NCBI GenBank assembly: GCA_948099385.1
Contig: CANUEZ040000199.1
Location: 2,304,001-2,368,000, forward strand
Direction of reading: 5' to 3'
Origin: Fasciola hepatica
Lineage: Eukaryota; Platyhelminthes; Trematoda; Plagiorchiida; Fasciolidae
Length of the DNA: 64,000 bases
Positions 55,477-64,000 of this stretch are shown here, piece by piece. The position numbers were made by a program, and so were the translations under genes. Every line of letters starts with the position of its first letter. The stretch's first letter is position 1. The notes under the pieces are model-generated. The model did not search any database. It was not told the DNA's origin and was given only the letters and a program-made list of their open reading frames with translations.

Positions 55477-58400
55477 AGTTACAGTGTGAGGCCTCTTTCA
55501 ACGGCCAGATCGGTGGAGATAAACTCGTTGGCGAGCAGTACAGCTTTGGGAACTGTTAAGTATAATACAAGTGCGCGCCTTAAAGCGACCAGTGAGGAGG
55601 CACTGCGTAAGCCAAGGGGGAGCTTATTCCAGATTTCGGAATAGACTGATAAAAAGAATCGGGAATTCAGACAGAGATTAGAATGAGGGACAGGGAGCGG
55701 GGGCAGCTAATGGGATATGATAGGAGGTGTAGGCCTGGTTGTGGATTAGCCTAAAGAGGAAAACCAGGTTGAGCTTCATGTGACGAATCCACAGAGGCTC
55801 ATTTTGTAGGAACTTACAGCGCTGGCGGTATGTTAGGGCTATGGATACTCCCAACAGCCTTTTGGTGGAAGTACGCTGAACGTTCTCAAGAGATACAATA
55901 GAGGAACGTGGCCAGAGGCTGGAGGTAATGGGACAATTTTCTAGGAGTGGTCTCACATGTGAGAGATGCATGGAGAGGCGACTGGCCGGTGTTAAAAAAC
56001 ACCGATTGATCAGGCCTATGGTTTGCTTAGCTTCAGCTATTTGGAACTATGCCTGTTCTGAGAAGTTAAAGGAACAAGAGTAGCGTAAGCCAAGATGAAC
56101 AACCGTGGGGTGCCTGGGGATGGGTAGTCCGTCCAGACAAATTTGGCGGGGTGGTACAACGAACTTGTAAGGCTGGAGGGAGCTTTTCTCCGCAGAGAAT
56201 TCCATGAACCACGAGAAGCACCAAGTTTGCAGAGAGATTTAGTTACTTGATGTATCGTGCGGGGTAACGAATAGGTCATTAGGTGACAGGGATTACACTA
56301 TTTTTATGTCGTCGACGAGGAGGAAAGGGGTACCGTGGCAAATAGAAGAGAAAATGTCACTGGTATAAATAAGGAATAGTAATGGGCCCAAGACACTGCC
56401 TTTGACGACGCCTCCGGTAATGGGTTTGGTAAGTGGCCATCAACGGGCACAGCTTGGGATCTATGAGACAGATAGGAGGATGGCCAGGAGAGGAGGGTTG
56501 GTAACACCAAGGGACCGGATTTTGACATATGGAGAACACAGTCAAAAGCCTTAGACATGTGGTGGTACAAGACGATTACAGAGTTGTCGGCGCCGGCGGC
56601 AGACAACTGACCATTGAGGAAGTCCAGCCAGCAGGAGGAGCAGGAACGGGAGCTCAAGAAACCATGCTGACGAGTGCTCAGCAGGTTGTTGGATAAGAGG
56701 TACTGAACAATGTGTTTTTTGATAATTCTCTCCATGATCTTGCAGACTACTGGGGCGTGTTTAATGGGCCGATAGTTATCTGGGCCGTGTAATGCAGCCT
56801 TTCTCAAGCGCGGAGTTCAGATATAGGTTTTCCTTTGAGAGGGAAAAAACTGCGAAGCATAGAAGTAGTATGCACATTAAGTAACAATAAATGGGGGTCA
56901 GGACCACCGAAACGGGGGACGGCCGCTGGGAGATCATCTGGTCCCGGTTTCGGGGAAGGTTTAATAGATGAAACTGATTTTTCAATTTCTAGATGGGTGG
57001 AGGAAATCGATGAAAGAGAGGCAGAGGTGCAGGGATGGATTGTGGGAGGGGAATATCAGGACGGTTCATAAGGGAGGAAGAGAAATGCACGTTGAAGGCC
57101 TAGGAAATAGATGCTGGAGCATTAGCAGTAGATGAACCACAGATGAGGAACTCGGGCGAGGTGCAATTGGAGTGATTGGACCGTTTACTAGGCAAGTTGG
57201 ACAGGTAGCCTGTTTTGTTTGGATATGCTAGGGCGATGGCCCCTTGCCTTCTCAGATGTTAATCGGCCATGCGACGCAGCTTTAATTGCAGCTGGTTTGT
57301 GCGCAGAAGGATTGTAAAGTCGCGTGATCTAGCGAAGGTAAGTTGCAGCTTAGCTCTAAAATTGACAGGCGTGAGCTGCTGGACTTGTGGCGTGGATCGG
57401 CACATGGGTTAGGGGTACTTTAGCAGTGTAGGAGGTTGGCGTAGAGAAAGTTCACAACGGTGAGGGGATCAGAGGAGAGAAAAAATGTGTCCCAGTTAGG
57501 GGAAGGGATTATTATTGGTACAGGGTGCCGGTTACATGAACGGTAGGAATTCGGAACAGGGGGAGGGGACTACGTTGGATGGGAACAGCTGAAGCAGTTG
57601 AACTTGCACCTGACAATACGGTGGTCACTGCCCGGGAAGTAATCGATAATCTGGATGGTCATATCAAGAACATCAAAGTAGAATACTAGGTCCGAGATGT
57701 TGTTCTCCCCTGTACGGCAGGAGACATGTTGGTTTCATCCACCAAGGCGGACGCAGGAAAGGAAGGTTAAGAGCTTAGAAGGGCTAGTATAGGAGGACCA
57801 GCAGATTGAAGGAAGGTTGAAGTCACCCTCAGTAATTTTTGCATTGATAAGGTGGTCAAGCGCAGCATTAAAGCCGTCCACGGCATAGTCAACTTTTGCA
57901 GGTTCTATACCCGGAGGGACGTAGGCGCAGCCAAGAAGGAGGTTCTGGCAGGAAGAGTGAATAGATAGCCATAGCAGATCCTAGATGGGGAGATGAGGGG
58001 AGTGGTCGATAACACCAGCGTGGATAGTGCATTAGACAAAGGCTAAACAGCCTCCCCCACGCCTGGACTGGAGGGTGTTCCAAAAGCTTTCATACCCAGC
58101 TATGCGAACAAGGTCAAGCGAAGCATCATCTGACAGCTGGGATTCGGTTACTAGTATAATGTCAGCGTTTGAGGTAAATGCCAGAGATCGCAGGTGCCAT
58201 ATTTTTCTAATTATTGATCAAGCGTTAATAAGAACTAGTAGGAATGAGTTCGGTGTCGGTATGCGCAATTCATGGATGCCAGGTGGAAGACTATTGGGAT
58301 CGCTGTGGCGATAGGATTTGGGTCTCAGTGGGGATAGAGCTTCAGTAGAAGGGGGAGGGCAGGCAGTGTTGGGTGGAGGATGGAAAGTAGGAGAAGCGTT

Positions 58401-58480
58401 AACGTTAGGCGCAGCCGATCGCTGTGGGTGATCAAATACGGTGGGTCTGCAACACACCGCTGATATGAGCCGGACGGGTG
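55477..58480 (-). pseudogene. E6 ORF2, AP endonuclease + reverse transcriptase
   Basis: Endonuclease (58240-57600): FLLVLINA, IILVTES, RRGGGCLAFV, GCAYVPPG, EGDFNLPSICW, NNISDLVF and PGSDHRIV, spread over three frames. RT (56810-55700): NYRPIKHAPVVCKIMERII, TRQHGFLSSRSC, YHHMSKAFD, and LLVDDIKIV at the catalytic site (FA replaced by LV, both Asp kept). C-terminal domain: NEPLWIRHMKLNLVFLFRLI, then IWNKLPLGLRS and a stop near 55477. The linker upstream (58480-58220) is proline-rich. Confidence 0.75.
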
Positions 58481-58960
58481 TCACGTGGTACGGGGGGAGG
58501 TGGCACGATATGGCAAAGTGAGATGTTTAAAATATCCGCTAAATCGGGGTGGACAGGGAGGAGGGAAGGGTGAAAGGTACTAAAGGGCATGACATCGAGG
58601 GAGGAGAGATCAGCGACATAGGTCTGTGAAAGATTATCAATATGGTCTATAGGGTGATTAGCTATATGGACTCAGGGGTGGAGAGCACCGGTCAGGAAAA
58701 AACGAGATCTTGACTGCAGGCAACCCACCTATTGGGCAGAATCAGTATAAGGCCGGCGGGTCGGCGTGGGGGGCGATGTGTGTGAGTGGGTGCCTGGCAG
58801 GCAGGGGGGTCGGAAGGGAGTGGCGAAGTTTGGGAAGGTTTGGAAGCTCATAAGGGACATGGCAGATGGTAAGTGAAGAGATTGTGTAGGTGGGACAAAG
58901 AAGCTGGATACAGGAGCTAACCTGAAGTGTCTGCTAGGGTACGTAAGTGGTACATCGGGA

Positions 58961-60430
58961 TTAGATGGGGTTGGTGGAGGGGGGTAGAGGGGAACAGCGG
59001 GGGCATGCTGAGGCTGTAGTATGGAGAGTTGGTGTCTGAGTAGCAGGAAGGGATATAGGGTGGCAACGGAGAGGGGGGATTAGTATGCCCCTTTCGATCG
59101 GAGGGAGGGGGAAAGACTCTGGAAGTGGGTGTGAGGCAATGGAAGATTGAGTGGAACTGGCACGGCTCTGAAGGTTACTCCTACTTGCAGGGACGATGGA
59201 ACTAAACAGATCTGGATGGTGGCTCAACTGGCTCACACCTGCAGGATCCGAGAGCACGCCATGAGTAAATTCTGACTGAGCTTGGGAACTAATGGGTGGA
59301 GTGATTAGTTGAACAAGTGCCGACCTGGTATGAGTGCCAGGTAGGCTCGTATGAGGATTGGAGGGGCACTTATGAGGGTAAGTATGATGTGTCGCGACTA
59401 AGCTAGCAGCAGGTGGGTGGTTTGTGGAGTCGTAATGGCAACAGCAGTGGTGGATAACACTTATCAAAGGCTCAGAGGACGGATGGAAAGTAGTACGGCG
59501 GGAGCTGATGGTTGTACGAAGGCCTTGTCTTGGCTCTGAGGCTGTGATTGGGGAGCTCGGGTTTATTACTGAATTGGAGTACCGCTTGAAGCCTGTGGTC
59601 GGGGAGCGGGAGCTACTGGAGGAGAAGGTAGAAAAGGGCATTTGTGTGGAAGCGGAACCGGGGGTTGGGAGTTAGACATATCTACATCGACATTTTGCAG
59701 GTAGACAGGATGAGGCTCCGGGTTCGCCTTTGACTTCTTGCCTGTGGGGCATTGGATAACCTTCATGTCGGTTACAGTGGGCTCAGCCTGCATGGGCAAG
59801 GCAAGGATGCCTCTCAGTGAGCGAAGTAATTGCGGTTGGAGGGAGGTTTTATCAGAGAATATCTTAAAGTCCTTGTACGGCGAAAGGGCTGCAACTGTCG
59901 ACTTGTTGCTAATGAATTCTCTAGCTGTTAGGTCATCCATGAGTTGGAATAGCAGTGGGCAGCAATGTCGCTGGGACTTTTTCCGTAGCCTCCTGCAGTG
60001 GCATCTATAGCGAGCCATATTGCATGAACTGGGCATGTTTTGTTTCGCTAAGGAAAGCGGTAAGCGGCCTGGAACATTAAAAACCACGGCATCCTTGGAG
60101 TTGGTAATGCGCTGGTATATATTGGTAGATACACAGTCGAGAAGGTTCCCCACCGAAACAAAGTTGGTGGGGGATGTAGTGGCTACAGGATCAAGGAGAG
60201 TAGCCAGGGATGAGACCTTAGGATTTCATCAATCAGGTCGACCTTGTTTCTAAGCTCGGTGAAACTCGGCTTGAGGCCATTTGGACTGTTAGAATCTTTA
60301 CCGTCAATGTTAACGAGGGCAACAGGACCCGAGCCGCTTTCTGGGAGGGGTTTGGCGTGTTTGGATCAGCCAACTTTAGCGATACGGATTTTCCGAGCAC
60401 TGGTTGGGGACCGGAATAGCATGATAAGTA
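58961..60430 (-). pseudogene. E6 ORF1, RRM-like protein and linker
   Basis: 60430-60200 encodes a basic segment and a helical stretch (LRNKVDLIDEILRS). 60153-59566 is open for 195 codons: NSKDAVVFNVPGRLPLS, C-x7-C-x-C-x2-RLRKKS, CCPLLFQL and FKIFSDKTS, giving the predicted beta-alpha-beta-beta-alpha-beta RRM order, then a proline-rich stretch. 59641-58961 is a long open Pro/Ser/Thr-rich linker in another frame. The overlap of the two frames implies one frameshift. This is the best copy for defining the ORF1 domain. Confidence 0.65.
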
Positions 60431-60439
60431 AAAATCTAT

Positions 60440-61129
60440 GACGAGGGTACGGAAAGCAGAACTTCCGTCAGCTAGACAGAGACTAGCCGAAGGTCAAGGC
60501 AGACCATGAGTGCAGGAGGGTGCTATATGCTCACAGGTTTAGATGAGAACTATGAAACAATGCAGTATAGGAGGTGAGCTATATATCCCAATATATATAT
60601 AGTTGTGATCAGGACACTTCAGACGACGGGGGATAGTGATCTCGTAGAATTTCTCTGTGTAGTACGCAAAGATACGACCTACACAGGACACAGTAGGCAC
60701 TGCACTATTGCTTGGATCAAAACAGCAGGTTGTGCGGGAGGTACATTTAAGATATGGGATCGATGAACTGAGTGGAACAAGAGTGCGCTGTTTTGAGAGA
60801 AAAAACAAATAAATGAAGGCACAGTGGGACAGAAACTTCAGCAAGTGCACCGGTGGATGCGTAGCGAGAATAAGGTAGGAGCTGGGTCATAGGGAGTGGG
60901 ATGTAAAGGTGCTAGATGGATGGTATCGTGGTGAGAACCAAGAAATATTTGCTAGGTGAGTTACGTAGAATGTTACCGAATGGAACTGAGGCACAGAATA
61001 TCCAGTACAATCCATGGCTTTAACTCGCGATGATAACTAGCAGTTGCACATTGGTGTGCCGCAGCTGCTTACACAGCTGGGTCACTATTTCGGGTTATGA
61101 AGTGATACATACTAGGGTGGAGACAGTTA
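60440..61129. other. Unassigned spacer
   Basis: No motif or repeat partner recognised. A short TATATATA stretch at 60590-60603. Minus frame 60850-60539 has no family resemblance. Confidence 0.3.
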
Positions 61130-61483
61130 TAAGTCTAAATGGTGATGTAAGCAAAAAGAAAACGAGACAACCTGAATTTCACATCGGGGTGACCTTCACC
61201 TGATTGCTTCCGTACAACATACGTGCGCAGATTATTGGAGTGAACCAAAACTGTAGTAATGCCGTAGTTATGTCCGGCGAATTTGAAGGTCAGGGTCAAA
61301 TGATCGAATCAGCCGGCGATGGGTGGGGTCGGGTAAAAAGGGGAAGCATATGCATAAATAGTACCAGAAATGATCACAACAATAAAAATTCCAGCTGAGC
61401 CAGGGATATCGGCCAGAAAACGACGAGTTAAGAAGAATGAAATGAATAGTTCGCCAAGGGGAATTCAAAGAGTCGCACGCACG
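61130..61483 (-). repeat. R4b: repeat shared with 41277-41600
   Basis: Same strand as R4a; the left half also resembles sequence near 51060-51110. It ends at, or just inside, the 3' edge of G2 exon 3. Confidence 0.5.
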
Positions 61484-62398
61484 TATCCCGGAGGTTAGCT
61501 GTAACAGCTTCATGAATATGATAACCAGCGGGTTTAGAAAACTCATGAATGGGTGGTATAAACATTGCTACTGCTGGACGGTGGTTTTGAGTGGAGAGAT
61601 AGGTCTTGAATAACTTTCTTCTGTCCATTGTTGCACTTTGTGTTGCTTCACATAAGGTGCTTAGCAGTTGGAAGTGTGGCTTGGTGAGTAAGCTAGATTT
61701 GACCGTAGTGTCAACTGCGTGTATTTTACCTAGTAATGACGTTTTCCCTGGTTTGGGAGATGGCCTGGGCACCGTAGGTTGCCGAACGGCAATTGGAGCC
61801 GAGTGACTAAGAGGGAATAGAAGCACTTAATTTATTGGTGATTTCTGGGTATTGTTGTTCAGCTGGTTGGGCGATTCATACCGTCATAGGTTATGGCCAA
61901 AGTCTCGGTGATAGACAACTGCGGAATCCAGTTGGCAATCCCAGCAGTGGACAACTTACCAGGTGTATCCTCTATACTTCTTGGCCTCTAAGGCGTTGGC
62001 TGGCGGGGCGAGGTTAAAATGGATATATTTTACCCGGCTTCAAACGCGTGGAATCAATGTTATGGTAAGCTTGAAGCCGAATTGATATTGCATGTAAGTT
62101 GTGCATCGTCAGACGGCGAAGAAGTAGATATCTCAGGGAGGACAAACTTTGGCGTAGCTGAATACTTGCTGGTGAAGCTTGCGAATTCTCTGTGCAGCGG
62201 GGTTTTGTCGGCAACAACCTCAATGTTTTCGAAGGGAGTTCTCGAAGCGATGTTGGGTTGGTTCTTGACAAATTGCTTGGCTGGCTTCTCTTCAAGGAAT
62301 TTGGATAACTGTGGACGATATTTTCCTTGAATGTTCTTTAGTGGCCGACCGCACTGACAGGGGTAGTGTGTCATTTGATACCACTTAAAAGGCCACAT
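61484..62398 (-). CDS. G2: spliced host gene of unknown function (partial)
   Basis: Exon 1 from ATG 62398 (MWPFKWYQMTHYPCQCGRPL), or from an acceptor CCCCTGTCAG at 62354 if an upstream exon exists; it stays open to 62060, but its donor is not resolved. Exon 2 is 61999-61960 (acceptor CCCGCCAG, donor CTG|GTAAGT; ANALEAKKYRGYT). Exon 3 is 61806 to about 61484 (acceptor TTCCCTCTTAG, then HSAPIAVRQPTVPRP and on to MFIPPIHEFSKPAGYHIHEAV). The exon 2-3 join keeps phase exactly and reads through TG|T. The candidate donor of exon 3 is GATAC|GTGCGT. Composition is that of an ordinary soluble protein; no signal peptide, membrane segment or known domain was recognised. The 3' end probably continues or is lost under R4b. 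Confidence 0.5.
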
Positions 62399-62554
62399 TT
62401 CACTTCTTCAACAAAGATTCTTTAGAGCATATTAAATACAACTACATTTTTTTTGAGTTGTTGATCCTTCGCTCGGTTTCCGAGGCAGCGGCTTCTATGA
62501 GACGCCTAGCCGTGACCAGGTCTTGGGTTGACTGATTTTTAGGGGGCTGGAGCT
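62399..62554. other. Spacer upstream of G2
   Basis: About 155 bases between the G2 ATG and the R3b 3' end; would hold the promoter or an intron of G2. No motif recognised. Confidence 0.3.
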
Positions 62555-64000
62555 AATAATATTATTAATATTGGTATGTTTCTCGGCCAAGGTCAAAAAG
62601 CAAGCGCTAGCGCATGGTCATGGTGTACCACGTTACTCAATAAGATGAAATATTCACAAATTCTAAGGATAAAAGTCAAGGGTGTCTGCGACAGAAAAAC
62701 ATAGCCAGCGACAATTTGAATGGATCATTCTAATAATGGTTTGCCCGGCAATTTTGAACCAGTTTCGAATCCGAGCTAGGCGGTAGTGCGGGGTTGGGAT
62801 GGCAAAAAATCGGTAACAGTGCCAAGGAGGCTTTATGAACGAGGATAATGCAAATCAAGGAGAACGGAGGTTTACTATGGTTCTGCGAAACGAGTAATTT
62901 CTGAACAAGAAGAAAAAGGAAGAATCAAAAAAATTGCAAAGAAGTGTACTCTGGAAAATCGATGCATGCGAAGAGTATAACGTTCCATGAAGACGATGCA
63001 AACCCTAAATGACGGATTTACCGGGGTTCAATGAACTGAATGAATTTTCAAACAGGGAGACATGAGACCAGTTTCGTGGAAGTGAACTTGAGAAAACTGG
63101 TGGATGTGGGAGGAACAGCAGTCCATAAAAACATGAGTTTAATTTCAGGATTAGTAACCTGTACCATTCAGAAGTGAGAAAGCGCAACTAGAGGGTCCTC
63201 GAGAAGTGGAGAGTCATTTACAAGCTGGCTATGTTTCGAAGTAAAGATAAACTATGGTAACGGATACTAAGGTGGAAAATCTCCGCATTGACTTCAGCCT
63301 CATTAAGCTGTTCCACTGATATATAAATATATAACGACGCATTGGGTCTCAGTGTTATTCGGCGTCATTTCTGGTAAAGTACAACATCGTATGGATATGT
63401 TTCACCTGGTAGAGCAAAGTATGTGTCGGTCAATCAGCCGAGTATGGCAGTACGTTAGCAAGAAGCGCATGAACTGGAACTTGTGTTGGTTGCAATGGTG
63501 ATATCGGCAGGATAGGCCTAGCGTTAGGAAAAGCTGAACGATTTGATAAGTAATTGGGAGTGCTTCCTGTCGGGTGGCTTGATCTCGGTCCCAGTTGCCA
63601 TGGAAAGTTCCACTTTGGTCTCTGTCGGTACGAGTCAAGGTGGCATCCCTAGTTATCCGGTTTGACTACTGAGATAGTAGGAGGCAACGAACCTGAAACA
63701 AAGGGGGATTGCAGTCTGGACGTGGTTCCAGCTGTGGGTTATGATAATACATGAAGACAATAATATGTGAGTGGGGCATGGATTAAGTTTCATTTGAGCA
63801 GTCAGTGGCATCTACTCTACATTCTGGGTAAAATAGGCTCGCAGTGGATTTGCGCTATTCTACCACAGGCTAACAAAGTTGCGTACATCGGTTAGTCAAC
63901 TGTGTATGCATACCAAAGGATTTATGATTAGCACTTCGGCAAGGCCGTGCTCTGATACTAATAAATGACTCAATGCTTCACGGTTTGGAATAGTTAGAAA
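62555..64000 (-). repeat. R3b: inverted copy of the E1 3' UTR
   Basis: Reverse-complement partner of 9730-11165; continues off the window. Minus-strand 3' end reads CCGAGAAACATACC then an AATATTAATAATATTATTA tail. A broken TA run at 63323-63335 matches the pure TA tract of R3a. The upstream LINE body, if any, is outside the window. Confidence 0.65.

Larger units (their letters stand above)
55477..60430 (-). mobile_element. E6: near full-length CR1-like LINE coding region
   Basis: Minus strand: ORF1 (60430 to about 58960), ORF2 (about 58480-55477), then R1e as 3' UTR down to 51115. All domains are present with frameshifts. The 5' limit is taken from the most upstream recognisable ORF1-like frame. 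Confidence 0.7.

Overview
The window looks like repeat-dominated nuclear DNA of a flatworm, most likely a cestode (diphyllobothriid-like). The reasons are the mix of elements: a CsRn1-like Ty3/gypsy element with a CHCC Gag finger and a tRNA-Trp-type primer site, a BEL/Pao element, two Jockey/CR1-group LINE families, and spliced genes with short introns. The organism is an inference; no ribosomal or mitochondrial marker is present. Nothing here is bacterial, and long single-exon ORFs outside the retroelements are mostly shadows.

Layout. The main tenant is one LINE family, called E here (RRM-like ORF1; ORF2 = APE endonuclease + reverse transcriptase). Copies: E0 (-) 3.3-4.2 kb, E1 (+) 4.7-11.2 kb, E2 (-) 13.4-20.1 kb, E3 (-) 20.3-22.5 kb, E4 (-) 44.6-45.5 kb, E5 (-) 48.65-51.0 kb and E6 (-) 51.1-60.4 kb. 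All carry frameshifts and stops. Large non-coding repeats (R1 at 1-2215, about 22.5-24.7 kb, 41.6-44.6 kb, 45.5-48.6 kb and 51.1-55.5 kb; R2 at 13.4-14.9 and 52.6-54.3 kb; R3 at 9.3-11.2 and 62.55-64.0 kb) appear to be the long 3' UTRs of E-family subfamilies. Several follow E ORF2 stop codons in the same orientation and most of those whose 3' end is visible finish at a shared terminal motif, GAAATAWAC, plus an A/T-rich tail.

From 24.8 to 41.1 kb lies a nest. A 5'-truncated CsRn1-like gypsy copy (24822-27542, -) is followed by a decayed second LINE family, F1 (27.66-28.93 kb, +). A second F copy, F2, starts at 30521. F2 was split by a 4090-bp BEL/Pao element (31342-35431, -) with identical 359-bp LTRs and a 5-bp target duplication. 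F2 was then probably split again by a complete but decayed gypsy element (35756-41137, -).

Two stretches of low-copy sequence survive between the repeats, and each holds what looks like a spliced host gene on the minus strand: G1 (13027-11633, at least four exons, N-terminus resembling DUF4806-type proteins) and G2 (62398-61484, three exons with one phase-perfect junction). No tRNA, rRNA, CRISPR array or bacterial-type operon was seen.
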